Source of the DNA: Paraurantiacibacter namhicola
Lineage (GTDB): Bacteria > Pseudomonadota > Alphaproteobacteria > Sphingomonadales > Sphingomonadaceae
Reading direction: 5' to 3'
Assembly: GCF_001687545.1 (NCBI RefSeq)
Contig: NZ_CP016545.1
Span: 310,001-374,000 of the forward strand
Length of the DNA: 64,000 nt
In this document: piece by piece, positions 36,721-47,190 of the stretch
How positions within the stretch are numbered: the stretch's first letter is position 1
Layout: each line of letters begins with the position of its first letter
Notes under the pieces: model-generated
Told to the model about the DNA's origin: nothing
What the model saw: only the letters and a program-made list of their open reading frames with translations
The model's database searches: none
Position numbers and translations under genes: made by a program

Positions 36721-37973
36721 AGCGCATCTTCCGCATCGGCTTGCTGGCGGTGCTGCTGCTGGCGGCGATCGGCTTCTTCGGCTTCGCCCCCGGGATTGCC
36801 GAGCGCAGCATGAACGTGATCGACGGCGGGGAATTGCTGGAGGTTTCGGACGAGGCGCGCGAACTGCATGCCAGCCTGACCATCGTGGACCTGCATGGCG
36901 ACACGCTGCTGTGGGACCGCGACCTGCTGGATGATGGCGCGCGCGGGCACATGGATTTGCCGCGTCTCATGCGGGGAAATGTCGCGCTGCAAATCTTCTC
37001 CAGCGTCACCAAGATGCCGCGCGGGCAGAATTACGAGAGTAACAGCGCGGACACGGACAACATCACTCCGCTGGTGATCGGCCAGTTGCAGCCGGTGCGG
37101 ACCTGGGGCTCGCTGCTGGAACGCTCGCTGTTCCATGCGGAGAAGCTGGACCGGGCGGTTGCCGCTGATGAGTGGGGCGTATTGCGCACGATCCGAAGTC
37201 ATGAGGATATATCGACGCTGGTCGATCACCGCTCAAATAGCGAGAGCTGGCTCCGCGCTCCATACGGAGTAAAGGGCGCTGCCCATCCGCCCATCGGCGC
37301 TATGTTCAGCGTGGAAGGCCTGCATAATCTCGAAGGCGATCTCGCCAATCTGCAGGTGCTGTACGATGCGGGCATGCGCATGGCGGGGCTGGTGCATTTC
37401 TTCGATAACGAGCTGGCTGGGTCCATGCACGGCGTCGAGAAAGGTGGTCTGACCCCGATGGGCCGCGACGCCATCCGTCAAATGGAGCGCATGGGAATTA
37501 TAGTGGACATCGCGCATTGCAGCCGCGCCTGCGTGGCCGATGTGCTGGCCATGGCGAAGCGCCCGGTCGTCTCCAGCCATGGCGGCGTGCAGGCAGCCTG
37601 CGAGGAGAACCGCAACCTCACCGATGACGAAATCCGCGGTGTTGCGGTAACGGCCGGCGTCATCGGAATTGGATACTGGCCCGGCGCGGTGTGCGATACC
37701 TCGCCGCGCGCCATCGCCAAGGCGATGCGCCACGTGCGCGACCTGGTCGGCATCGAATACGTCGCGCTGGGCAGCGATTTCGACGGGGCGGTGACGGTGC
37801 GCTTCGACACAAGCCAGCTGGTGCAGGTGACGCAGGCGCTGCTGGACGAAGGCTTCAGCCACGAGGAAATCCGGCTGGCCATGGGCGGCAATGCCCTGCG
37901 GGTGATACAGCGCGGGATCATTCCGCTGGATCCCCCCATGCCGCCGCTCCCCGCGCCGGAGCGCAGCTCATGA
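36717..37973 (+). CDS. Membrane (renal-type) dipeptidase, M19 family
   Basis: The 418-residue protein has one N-terminal membrane helix or uncleaved signal (about residues 6-24) and an M19 dipeptidase domain. Zinc ligands appear in order: DLHGDT, MFSVEGLHN, DIAHCSR, SSHGG and GSDFDGA. It is probably periplasmic and hydrolyses dipeptides, including D-amino-acid dipeptides. ATG 36717 overlaps the folA stop by 4 nt and its own stop overlaps ribF by 4 nt, so it sits inside a tightly coupled run. Confidence 0.9.
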   Translation: MKRIFRIGLLAVLLLAAIGFFGFAPGIAERSMNVIDGGELLEVSDEARELHASLTIVDLHGDTLLWDRDLLDDGARGHMDLPRLMRGNVALQIFSSVTKMPRGQNYESNSADTDNITPLVIGQLQPVRTWGSLLERSLFHAEKLDRAVAADEWGVLRTIRSHEDISTLVDHRSNSESWLRAPYGVKGAAHPPIGAMFSVEGLHNLEGDLANLQVLYDAGMRMAGLVHFFDNELAGSMHGVEKGGLTPMGRDAIRQMERMGIIVDIAHCSRACVADVLAMAKRPVVSSHGGVQAACEENRNLTDDEIRGVAVTAGVIGIGYWPGAVCDTSPRAIAKAMRHVRDLVGIEYVALGSDFDGAVTVRFDTSQLVQVTQALLDEGFSHEEIRLAMGGNALRVIQRGIIPLDPPMPPLPAPERSS

Positions 37974-38908
37974 TCCGCCTCACTCACCGCGACCCGATGC
38001 CGGAGGCGCTGCACGGCGCCATCATCGCGCTCGGCAATTTCGACGGCTTCCACACCGGCCACCAGCATGTCGCGCGCGAGGCCATCGACTGGGCGCGCGC
38101 CGAGGGCCGCCCCGCCGTCATCGCCACCTTCGATCCCCATCCCGTGCGCCATTTTGCGCCGCATGTGCCGCCCTTCCGCCTCTCCACGCTGGACCAGCGC
38201 GAGGAATGGTTCGCCGCTGCCGGCGCGGACGGCATGCTGGTGTTCACTTTCGACGATGCGCTGGCGGGCATGACCGCGCAGGATTTCATCGGCCTTCTGC
38301 TGGGCGACCATATGCGCGCGGCGGGCGTCGTGACGGGGGAGGACTTCACCTTCGGCAAGGGCCGCGGCGGGAATGTGGACGTGCTGCGCGATGTCGGGGC
38401 GGCGCATGGCATTGCTGCGCGCGCCATCTCTCCGGTGGCTGACGAAGGCATGACCATATCCAGCAGCCGCATCCGCGATGCGCTGAAGGCGGGCGATTGC
38501 GGGCGCGCGGCCGAACTCCTCACCCGCCCCTTCGCAATCCGCGGGCCGGTGATCCATGGCGACAAGGTGGGCCGCACCATCGGCTATCCCACCGCGAACA
38601 TGGAACTGGGCAGCTATCTGCGCCCGCGCTTCGGCATTTACGCCGTCACCGCCCGCGTGCTGGACAGCGGCGAGGAGCTGATCGGTGCGGCCAATGTCGG
38701 CATCCGCCCCACATTCGATCCGCCCAAGGAATTGCTGGAGCCCTATTTCTTCGACTTTTCCGGCGACCTCTACGGACGCGAGATCGAGGTGCGGCTGGAG
38801 CATTTCCTGCGCCCCGAAGCGAAGTTCGACAGCATGGATGCGCTGACGGCGCAGATGGCGCAGGATTGCGAGGAGGCGAGGAAGCTTCTAAGCGCGCCCT
38901 CGCAATGA
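37970..38908 (+). CDS. ribF: Bifunctional riboflavin kinase/FAD synthetase
   Basis: The 312-residue enzyme makes FMN and then FAD. The FAD synthetase half has LGNFDGFHTGHQ (about 21-32), TFDPHPVRHF and ISSSRIRDAL; the kinase half begins GDKVGRTIGYPTANM and contains NVGIRPTF. ATG 37970 overlaps the dipeptidase stop by 4 nt and ileS starts in its last codon region. The ribF-ileS-lspA order is common in bacteria. Confidence 0.96.
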   Translation: MIRLTHRDPMPEALHGAIIALGNFDGFHTGHQHVAREAIDWARAEGRPAVIATFDPHPVRHFAPHVPPFRLSTLDQREEWFAAAGADGMLVFTFDDALAGMTAQDFIGLLLGDHMRAAGVVTGEDFTFGKGRGGNVDVLRDVGAAHGIAARAISPVADEGMTISSSRIRDALKAGDCGRAAELLTRPFAIRGPVIHGDKVGRTIGYPTANMELGSYLRPRFGIYAVTARVLDSGEELIGAANVGIRPTFDPPKELLEPYFFDFSGDLYGREIEVRLEHFLRPEAKFDSMDALTAQMAQDCEEARKLLSAPSQ

Positions 38909-41808
38909 GCGACGAACCCGAACAGCAGCGCGATTACCGCCCCACCGTCTTCCTGCCGAAGACCGGCTTCCCCATGAAGGCCGGCCTGCCGCAGAAGGAG
39001 CCCGGAATCCTGGCGCGCTGGGAGGAGGAAGACCTCTACGGCCAGCTGCGCGAGGCGCGCAGCGGTCGCGAGAAATTCATCCTGCATGACGGCCCGCCTT
39101 ACGCCAATGGCAACATCCACATCGGTCATGCGCTGAACAAGGTGCTGAAGGATGCGGTGGTCCGCACGCAGAGCCTGCTTGGCAAGGATGCGCCTTACGT
39201 GCCCGGCTGGGATTGCCACGGCCTCCCCATCGAATGGAAGGTGGAGGAGAAATACCGCAAGAAGAAGCGCAACAAGGACGAGGTCCCCGCGGCCGAATTC
39301 CGCGCCGAATGCCGCGAATATGCCGCCGAATGGGTGGGCGTCCAGCGCGAGCAGTTCAAGCGGCTGGGCATCTCCGGCGCATGGGACCGGCCCTATCTGA
39401 CCATGGCCCCCGACGCCGAAGCGGGCATCGTCGCCGAACTCCTCAAATTCGCCGAGACCGGCCAGCTCTATCGCGGCGCGAAGCCGGTGATGTGGTCGCC
39501 CGTGGAGAAGACCGCGCTCGCCGAGGCCGAGGTCGAGTACGAGGACATCACCTCGACGCAGATCGACGTGGCGTTCGAGATCACGGAGTGCCCGAATGTG
39601 CCCAAATTGGTCGGCGCACACGCGGTGATTTGGACGACCACGCCGTGGACGATCCCGGTGAACCAGGCGTTGGCCTATGGGCCGGATGTTGACTATGCGC
39701 TCGTGGAATGGGGCGGGACCAATCGAAATTTCTTGGTCGCCAAACCGCTTGTCGAAGCTTTCATCGAGCGCTTCCACGCGGCGAATCCTAGTGAACATCT
39801 GGAGCATTTCGGGAAGACCTTTAAAGGCTCCGACCTCGCCGGAACCATCGCCCGCCACCCGATGCACCACCTCGGCGGGTTCTTTGCCGAGCCGCGTCCG
39901 CTGCTGCCGGGTGATTTCGTCACCACGGACAGCGGCACGGGCCTTGTCCATATGGCGCCGGACCATGGCGAGGACGATTTCGAGCTGTGCAAGGCGCATG
40001 GGCTGAACCCGAAATTCGTGGTCGATGCCGATGGCCGCTACAAGGAAGACTGGTTGTGGCTGCCCCGCACCGACGAGCGTTCGGGCAGCGTCATCAACCC
40101 GAAATTCAACGCGCCGGACGGGCCGATCTGCTCCGACCTGCGCGAGGCGGGCGCGCTGCTGAGCTCATCGGCGGATTACCAGCACTCCTACCCGCATAGC
40201 TGGCGGTCCAAGGCCAAGGTCATCTATCGCTGCACGCCGCAATGGTTCGTGCCGATGGACCAGGAAACGTCCGTCGTCCCAGCGGAAGCTGGGACCTCTC
40301 TCAATGGGAACGCCAGCCCGGACGAGATCCCAGCTTCCGCTGGGATGACGCTGAGGCAGAAGGCCATGCAGGCCATCGACGCCACCCGCTTCGTGCCGGC
40401 CAAGGGCAAGAACCGCATCGATTCCATGGTGGAAGGCCGCCCGGACTGGGTGCTCAGCCGCCAGCGTGCCTGGGGCGTGCCGATCACCCTGTTCGTGGAC
40501 CGGGCGAGCGGCGAATACCTCGTCGATGAAGCCGTCAACGCCCGCATCGTCGAGGCGGTAAAGGCCGAGGGCGTGAACGCCTGGCGCGAGGAGAATGCCG
40601 CGCATTTCCTGGGCGAAACCCGCAACCCCGACGATTACGAAATGGTCGCCGACATCCTCGATGTCTGGTTCGACAGCGGTTCCACCCACGCCTTCGTGCT
40701 GGAGTCGGACAACTGGCCCGAGCTTTCCAGCCCCGCGGACCTATACCTGGAAGGCAGCGACCAGCATCGCGGCTGGTTCCAGTCATCGCTGCTGGAAAGC
40801 TGCGCCACCCGCGGCCGCGCGCCGTACAAGGCGGTGCTGACCCACGGCTTCACCATGGCGGCTGACGGGCGCAAGATGTCCAAGTCGCTCGGCAATACGG
40901 TCGATCCGCTGAAAGTGATGGGCGAATACGGCGCGGACATCATCCGCCTGTGGGCGCTCAGTGTCGATTACACCGAGGACCACCGCATCGGCCCGGAAAT
41001 CCTGAAGGGCGTGGGCGACCAGTACCGCCGCCTGCGCAACACCTTCCGCTACATGCTGGGCGCGCTGGAAGGCTACACGGGCAATCTGGAAGATGCCGGC
41101 GCCGTGCCGGAGCTGGAAGTCTATGTCCTCGCCTTGCTGGCCGATCTTGACGGGCGGCTGCGCAAGGCGGTCGAGGATTACGACTTCAACACCTATGTCC
41201 GCGCGCTGACCGAGTTCTGCAACGAGGACCTCAGCGCCTTCTTCTTCGATATCCGCAAGGACAGCCTCTATTGCGATGCGCCGGAGGATGACCGCCGCCG
41301 CGCCTATCGCGCCGTGCTGGACCTGCTGTTCCACGCGCTGGTCCGCTACGCTGCGCCGGTGCTGGTCTTTACCGCCGAGGAAGTTTGGCAGAGCCGCTAC
41401 CCAGACGGCGGCAGTGTCCACCTGCTGGAATGGCCGATGGTGCCGGGCGTGACAGCAGACGGCGCGCGCTGGAAGGCCCTGCGCGAACTTCGCGAAGACG
41501 TGTTCGAAGCCATCGAGCCGCTGCGGCGCGAGAAGGTAATCCGCTCCGGCCTCGAAGCCGAAGTCTCCGTCCCCGCCAGCGCCGTGCCCGAAGGCTTCAG
41601 CGACGAGGACCTCGCTGAGCTGTTCATCACCGGCACCGTCACGCGGCATGATGGCGAGGGCATCACGGTGACCAAGTCCGACGATGCGAAATGCGGGCGC
41701 TGCTGGCGCCTGCTGCCCGAGGTGGAAGAGGACGGCGCGCTATGCAATCGCTGCGAGCGCGTGGTGGACGGATGGGATGCCGCCCACGCGCAAGGCGGGG
41801 AGGCATGA
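38905..41808 (+). CDS. ileS: Isoleucyl-tRNA synthetase with an in-frame repeat insertion
   Basis: A 967-residue class I synthetase. HIGH is at 72-75, KMSKS at 657-661, WTTTPWTIP and the CP1 editing domain are present, and the C-terminus has the zinc-finger CGRCWRL...CNRCERV. ATG 38905 overlaps ribF by 4 nt. Residues about 456-482, between CTPQWFVPMDQ and TLRQKAMQAID, are encoded by a palindromic repeat and have no counterpart in E. coli IleRS, where MDQ is followed after two residues by LRAQSLKEI. The frame is kept and all active-site motifs are present, so the enzyme should be functional. lspA overlaps its stop by 4 nt. Confidence 0.96.
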   Translation: MSDEPEQQRDYRPTVFLPKTGFPMKAGLPQKEPGILARWEEEDLYGQLREARSGREKFILHDGPPYANGNIHIGHALNKVLKDAVVRTQSLLGKDAPYVPGWDCHGLPIEWKVEEKYRKKKRNKDEVPAAEFRAECREYAAEWVGVQREQFKRLGISGAWDRPYLTMAPDAEAGIVAELLKFAETGQLYRGAKPVMWSPVEKTALAEAEVEYEDITSTQIDVAFEITECPNVPKLVGAHAVIWTTTPWTIPVNQALAYGPDVDYALVEWGGTNRNFLVAKPLVEAFIERFHAANPSEHLEHFGKTFKGSDLAGTIARHPMHHLGGFFAEPRPLLPGDFVTTDSGTGLVHMAPDHGEDDFELCKAHGLNPKFVVDADGRYKEDWLWLPRTDERSGSVINPKFNAPDGPICSDLREAGALLSSSADYQHSYPHSWRSKAKVIYRCTPQWFVPMDQETSVVPAEAGTSLNGNASPDEIPASAGMTLRQKAMQAIDATRFVPAKGKNRIDSMVEGRPDWVLSRQRAWGVPITLFVDRASGEYLVDEAVNARIVEAVKAEGVNAWREENAAHFLGETRNPDDYEMVADILDVWFDSGSTHAFVLESDNWPELSSPADLYLEGSDQHRGWFQSSLLESCATRGRAPYKAVLTHGFTMAADGRKMSKSLGNTVDPLKVMGEYGADIIRLWALSVDYTEDHRIGPEILKGVGDQYRRLRNTFRYMLGALEGYTGNLEDAGAVPELEVYVLALLADLDGRLRKAVEDYDFNTYVRALTEFCNEDLSAFFFDIRKDSLYCDAPEDDRRRAYRAVLDLLFHALVRYAAPVLVFTAEEVWQSRYPDGGSVHLLEWPMVPGVTADGARWKALRELREDVFEAIEPLRREKVIRSGLEAEVSVPASAVPEGFSDEDLAELFITGTVTRHDGEGITVTKSDDAKCGRCWRLLPEVEEDGALCNRCERVVDGWDAAHAQGGEA
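40272..40350. repeat. Palindromic repeat element inserted in frame in ileS
   Basis: Two 27-nt arms (40272-40298 and 40324-40350) are inverted copies differing at 2 of 27 positions, around a 25-nt loop. Each arm is itself a small hairpin, CCCAGC-GGAA-GCTGGG or its complement. The reading frame gives SVVPAEAGTS and DEIPASAGM. The left arm shares GGGACCTCTCTC with the hairpin at 10652 in the gcv operon. Confidence 0.9.
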
Positions 41809-42323
41809 GCATGGTGATCGACCGGCGCAACACCACCATCGGCCTCGCCATCGCGGGCGTCATCTTCCTGGCCGACCAGGCGACGAAGTGGCTGGTGGAC
41901 GTGCATCTGGGCATGCTGCGCGGCGAGACGATCGACCTGCTGCCCTTCTTCGATTTCACGCGCACGCACAATTACGGCATTTCGCTGGGCATGCTGACCG
42001 CCGAAAGCCAGGAAATGCGCTGGTTTCTGGTGATCGCCACATCGCTGATCGCCGCGATCGTGCTGTTCTGGATGCTGCGCGAGAAGCTGCTGGGCGATGT
42101 CGTGGCGCTTTCGCTGGTGCTGGGCGGCGCGCTGGGCAATATCCTCGACCGGGTCCGCTTCGGCTATGTCCTCGACTTTGCCGACTTCCACATCGGGGAG
42201 TTTCGCCCCTTCCTGATCTTCAACGTGGCCGATGCGGCAATTACCATCGGAGTCGTGATATTGCTTGCCCGCGCGCTGTTCATGGGCGAGAAACCCGGCG
42301 ACACGCAGAGCGAGACCGCCTGA
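41805..42323 (+). CDS. lspA: Lipoprotein signal peptidase (SPase II)
   Basis: The 172-residue membrane aspartyl protease cleaves prolipoproteins after lipidation. It has four helices; the catalytic aspartates lie in GNILDRVRFGYVLDF and NVADAAITIGV. Start at ATG 41805 (MSMVIDRRN) overlaps the ileS stop by 4 nt. It follows ileS as in many bacteria. Confidence 0.95.
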   Translation: MSMVIDRRNTTIGLAIAGVIFLADQATKWLVDVHLGMLRGETIDLLPFFDFTRTHNYGISLGMLTAESQEMRWFLVIATSLIAAIVLFWMLREKLLGDVVALSLVLGGALGNILDRVRFGYVLDFADFHIGEFRPFLIFNVADAAITIGVVILLARALFMGEKPGDTQSETA

Positions 42324-42394
42324 TAAACGCGTTTTTCCCTGGGCGGCATCGCCGCCACATGCCAAGCGAACAAGACCTTCGCGGAGAGATTTGA

Positions 42395-42808
42395 ATGACC
42401 AAGATTGCCCGATCCACCCTGCTGCTGGCCACTGCCGGCATGGCGCTTTCCGCTTGCCAGGGCGGCGGTGTGCTGGGCCGCGACCGGCCTGACGAATTCG
42501 CCGTGCAGCGCCAGGCGCCGCTGGTGGTCCCGCCCGATTACGATCTCGAGCCCCCGCAGCCCGGTGCTCCGCGCCCGGCCGAAGGCACCGCCTCGCAGCA
42601 GGCGCTGGACGCCCTGTTCGGCGGCCCGCAGGCCCGCAGCGCGATCGAAAGCGACGCGCTGGCCCGCGCAGGCAGCGCCGATGCAGGCATCCGTTCCAAT
42701 GTCGGCGATCCGGACACCTTCACGGTGGACAAGGGCGAGTCGACCACCGCCATCATCGCCGCCCCCGAAGGTGACGGCCAGGCGGCAAAGGCCGGTATCG
42801 TCGGGTAA
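42395..42808 (+). CDS. DUF3035 (BamF-like) outer-membrane lipoprotein
   Basis: A 137-residue lipoprotein with lipobox LSAC (Cys20). The segment RDRPDEFAVQRQAPLVVPPD is the hallmark of DUF3035, an alphaproteobacterial family some of whose members are described as BamF, part of the outer-membrane protein assembly complex. The rest is low-complexity and probably disordered. It lies 71 nt after lspA, the gene that would process it, and ends the plus-strand run. Confidence 0.85.
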   Translation: MTKIARSTLLLATAGMALSACQGGGVLGRDRPDEFAVQRQAPLVVPPDYDLEPPQPGAPRPAEGTASQQALDALFGGPQARSAIESDALARAGSADAGIRSNVGDPDTFTVDKGESTTAIIAAPEGDGQAAKAGIVG

Positions 42809-42835
42809 TCAACCTGGCGTGGCCGACAGGCTCCG

Positions 42836-44131
42836 CTAGCTCACCCCGCTCACCAGCAGCTTGTCGATGCGGCGGCCGTCCATGTCGACGACTTCGAATC
42901 GGTAGGCCTGTTCCTCGAACCACTCGCCCTCCTCGGGCAGTTTCTTGAGGTAGAACAGGACGAAGCCTGCCGCCGTGGCGAACTCGCGGGCTTCGGGCAA
43001 TTCGATGCCCAGCCGGTCCGCCAGGTCGTCCGCACCCATCGCGCCGGATATCAACAGGCTGCCGTCGGCGCGTTCCACGACCATGGGCTCGTCGCCCTCG
43101 TCCGCATGGCTGGCGAAGCTGCCGGCGATGGCGGAAAGCAGGTCCGCGCTGGTCACGATACCGTCCAGATGGCCGTATTCGTCATGCACCATGGCGATCC
43201 CCGCGCCGGAGCTTTGCAGGATGCGCAAGGCGTCCATGGCGTCCAGCTGGTCCGGCACGACTTCGGTCTTGGTGACCATGGCGGGCAGGTCCAGCGGCTT
43301 GCCATCCAGAAGCTCGGCCAGCACTTCGCGCACCTTCACCACGCCCAGCATCTTGTCCGCCGTGCCTTGCCCCACCGGGATCAGCGAATGCGGCGATTCG
43401 GAGATGAGCGCGCGGAACTCCTCCGCCGTGGCCGAGGCGTCGATCCAGTCGAGCTCCGTCCTGGGCGTCATCAGCTCGCGCACCGGGCGGGTGTTGAGGC
43501 GCATCACGCCTGACAGGATGGCGCGCTCCTCCTCCTCGATCGCGCCGCTGCGGGTGGCATCGGCAAAGATCATCTGCAGTTCCTGCGCGGTCAGCCCGTG
43601 CTCGCCCTTGTGGCGGATGCCCAGCAGCCGCATCAGCAGGCTGGAGGATTTGTCCAGCACCCAGACGAAAGGCGCGGCGATGCGGGCCAGCATGGCCATC
43701 GGCCGCGCCATGGCCAGCGCGATGGGCAGCGCCGCGCGCAGGGCCACCTGCTTTGGCACGAGCTCCCCGATCACCAGGCTGAGATAGGTCGTCAGCACGA
43801 TGACCGAGACGAAGCCCGCCGTCTCCGCCGTATCTGCCGGCAGGCCCATGGCCTCCAGCCGCTCGCCCACAGGTCCGCCCAGCGTGGCCCCGGAATAGGC
43901 ACCGGCGATGATGCCGATCAGCGTGATGCCGATCTGCACGGTGGACAGGAACTTGCCGGGATCCTGCGCCAGCGACAGAGCGGTGCGCGCTGCTCCACTG
44001 CCCTTTTCCGCCTCCATGCGCAGCTGCGCCTGCCGGGCGGACACGATGGCCAGCTCCGACATGGCAAACACGCCGTTGATCAGGATGAGCGCAACGAGCA
44101 CGGAGAAATCGAACCAGGGGAAGGGTGTCAT
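42836..44131 (-). CDS. CNNM/CorC-HlyC-type membrane protein (hemolysin family)
   Basis: The 431-residue protein has an N-terminal DUF21 membrane domain (about 1-195, including LILINGVFAMSELAIVSARQ), two CBS domains (about 215-340, starting RPVRELMTPRTELDWI) and a C-terminal CorC_HlyC domain. Such proteins are linked to Mg2+ or Co2+ efflux; the hemolysin name is historical. It is convergent with the DUF3035 gene and divergent from the OmpA lipoprotein. Confidence 0.9.
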   Translation of the reverse strand: MTPFPWFDFSVLVALILINGVFAMSELAIVSARQAQLRMEAEKGSGAARTALSLAQDPGKFLSTVQIGITLIGIIAGAYSGATLGGPVGERLEAMGLPADTAETAGFVSVIVLTTYLSLVIGELVPKQVALRAALPIALAMARPMAMLARIAAPFVWVLDKSSSLLMRLLGIRHKGEHGLTAQELQMIFADATRSGAIEEEERAILSGVMRLNTRPVRELMTPRTELDWIDASATAEEFRALISESPHSLIPVGQGTADKMLGVVKVREVLAELLDGKPLDLPAMVTKTEVVPDQLDAMDALRILQSSGAGIAMVHDEYGHLDGIVTSADLLSAIAGSFASHADEGDEPMVVERADGSLLISGAMGADDLADRLGIELPEAREFATAAGFVLFYLKKLPEEGEWFEEQAYRFEVVDMDGRRIDKLLVSGVS

Positions 44132-44259
44132 TTGAGTTTCGCGCTAGCAGGTTTTGCGCGCTTGTCGAATGACAGGCCTGCGCTTTTTGCGTGGAACGGG
44201 AGGGGCCATGATGCGTTGTGGGCTGGTTAAGGGTTCAACCATGGAAGGGGGACTGCCCC

Positions 44260-44940
44260 ATGAATATCAAGAAACTGCTTGTGTCTTCGACCGCTGCACT
44301 GGCGCTGATGGGTACATCGGCCTGTGTCACAGACCCCAATACGGGCGAGAAGAAGGTGTCGCGCACCGCCATCGGCGGCGTCGGCGGCGCAGCTCTCGGC
44401 TACCTGCTGGGCGGCGTGATCGGCGGCAAGACGGCCCGCATCGTGGGCGCAGCTGCCGGCGGCGCAATCGGCGGCTATGTCGGCTACCGGATGGACGAAC
44501 AGATCCGCGAAATCGACGAGGCGACCGAAGGCTCCGGCATCGATGTGAGCCAGACCCCCGATGGCGAGGCCATCCTGGTCAACCTGCCGGACCTCACCTT
44601 CGCCACCGACAGCACCGAAATCAGCCCCGGCCTGCGCGCCGGCCTGGATGAAGTCGCTGCCAGCCTGGTGAAATATCCCAACAGCCTGATCGACGTGATG
44701 GGCCACACCGATTCGGTCGGCCGCGAAGATTACAACCTCGGCCTGTCGAAGCGCCGCGCCGAAGCGGTTGCCAGCTACCTGGAAATGCGCGGCGTTGCCC
44801 GCAGCCGGGTGCAGACCATCGGTTATGGCGAGCAGTATCCGATCGCCAGCAACGACACGGCAGATGGCCGCGCGCAGAACCGCCGCGTGGAAATCAAGAT
44901 CACCCCGCTGACGCAGGCGGAAATCGACGCTGCGATGTAA
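44260..44940 (+). CDS. OmpA-family lipoprotein with glycine-zipper segment
   Basis: A 226-residue protein: lipobox TSAC (Cys22), a glycine-zipper 2TM-like stretch rich in Gly and Ala (about 43-82, GGAALGYLLGGVIGGKTARI), then an OmpA peptidoglycan-binding domain with DLTFATDSTEISP, GHTDSVGREDYN and LSKRRAEAVASYL. ATG 44260 (MNIKKLLVSS) is preceded by GGAAGGGGG; 14 upstream residues in frame are discarded. A terminator follows. Confidence 0.9.
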   Translation: MNIKKLLVSSTAALALMGTSACVTDPNTGEKKVSRTAIGGVGGAALGYLLGGVIGGKTARIVGAAAGGAIGGYVGYRMDEQIREIDEATEGSGIDVSQTPDGEAILVNLPDLTFATDSTEISPGLRAGLDEVAASLVKYPNSLIDVMGHTDSVGREDYNLGLSKRRAEAVASYLEMRGVARSRVQTIGYGEQYPIASNDTADGRAQNRRVEIKITPLTQAEIDAAM

Positions 44941-44966
44941 TCGCAGCGCATCGCGTGAACACGGTA

Positions 44967-45001
44967 AGGGGCGGCCTCGCGAGGGGTCGCCCTTTCCTTT
45001 T
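44967..45001 (+). terminator. Rho-independent terminator after the OmpA lipoprotein gene
   Basis: GGGCGGCC (44969-44976) pairs with GGTCGCCC (44985-44992), one G-U pair, then TTTCCTTTT. It lies 28 nt after the stop and just beyond the convergent cysQ-like stop. Confidence 0.8.
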
Positions 45002-45005
45002 GCGC

Positions 45006-45803
45006 TCAGCCCTTGGGGGCCAGGGCCGCGGCGCGCCCGGCCAGGTGCGCCACCGCCTCGCCATGGATGGCGGGCGCGCTGACCAGCAGGCCGAAGGCGC
45101 GCGGGTCGCGCTTGTTATACGCCAGCGGCTTGCCGAAGGCGTCGGTCGCCGCAGCGCCAGCCTCGCGCGCGATCAGCGCCGCTGCCGCAACGTCCCATTC
45201 GAACCCCCAGCGCAGGGTGGCCACCAGATCCGCCTCGTCATTGGCGACCATGGCGATGCGCAGGGCAATGGAATTGGGCTGGCTAACCTTGGTGAGGATC
45301 TGGTCCTCTTTCGGCAAATCATGCGCGGGAACACGCGCTCCGGCGAGCGTCTTGCGCGTGGAGGCGACCAGCCGCTCCCCATTGCGCCACGCGCCGCGCC
45401 CCGCGGTGGCGGACCAGACTTCCTGCCGCGCCGGGGCCACCAGCGTGCCGATCAGCGGGCGTCCGCCGCTCACCAGCGCCACGCTGACGGCCCAGCCGGG
45501 CCTGCCGCGGATGAAGTCGCGCGTCCCGTCGATCGGGTCGACCAGCCACGCGAGCCCCTTGCCCAGCCGCGCAGGGTCGTCCGCCGTCTCCTCGCTCAGC
45601 CAACCGGCGGCGGGCAGCAGGGCGCCAAGCTCACGCTTCAGGAACCGGTCCACGGCAAGGTCTGCCTCGCACACGGGCGATCCGGGAGACTTCTCCCAGC
45701 TTTCCAATGCATCGCCCGAACCGCTCGGGTTCCCGGGCCACAGCGCCAGCGCCATGTGCCCGGCCTCCCGGCAGATCTGTTCGAGGCGAAGGGAATCTAT
45801 CAC
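45006..45803 (-). CDS. Inositol monophosphatase-family protein, CysQ-like 3'(2'),5'-bisphosphate nucleotidase
   Basis: The protein (265 residues from the chosen GTG) has the metal motifs of the family: WLSEETADD, WLVDPIDGTRDFIRG and, near the C-terminus, FEWDVAAAALIAREAGA. CysQ-type members remove the 3'-phosphate from PAP formed in sulfate assimilation; inositol monophosphatase activity is the alternative. The start is uncertain: GTG at 45803 (VIDSLRLEQICREAG) fits the family length, whereas ATG 45851 would add 16 unconserved residues. Divergent from sucC. Confidence 0.83.
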   Translation of the reverse strand: MIDSLRLEQICREAGHMALALWPGNPSGSGDALESWEKSPGSPVCEADLAVDRFLKRELGALLPAAGWLSEETADDPARLGKGLAWLVDPIDGTRDFIRGRPGWAVSVALVSGGRPLIGTLVAPARQEVWSATAGRGAWRNGERLVASTRKTLAGARVPAHDLPKEDQILTKVSQPNSIALRIAMVANDEADLVATLRWGFEWDVAAAALIAREAGAAATDAFGKPLAYNKRDPRAFGLLVSAPAIHGEAVAHLAGRAAALAPKG

Positions 45804-45906
45804 GGATCGTGAACTGGATGGCGGAAGGTAGCATTGCAAGGGGTGCGCCATCCCCCTATGCCCGCCGCCACGTGCAATATCCCTATTGAGAGGCTGCGGA
45901 AGCTCC

Positions 45907-47106
<1,200 letters not shown>

Positions 47107-47140
47107 CGCAGCCTTTCTTCCTCTTCTGAGGGTTCGAAAC

Positions 47141-47175
47141 AGAGCCGTGCGTAGCCGATACGCGCGGCTCTTTTC
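47141..47175 (+). terminator. Rho-independent terminator after sucC
   Basis: AGAGCCGTGCG (47141-47151) pairs with CGCGCGGCTCT (47161-47171), 11 bp with one G-U, followed by TTTT. It lies 34 nt after the sucC stop. Confidence 0.85.
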
Positions 47176-47190
47176 ATTGGGGCGGCAGGT

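Noticed and set aside
38497-38904. N-terminal extension of ileS
   Set aside because: It overlaps ribF in another frame; the ATG at 38905 with 4-nt overlap matches the family start.
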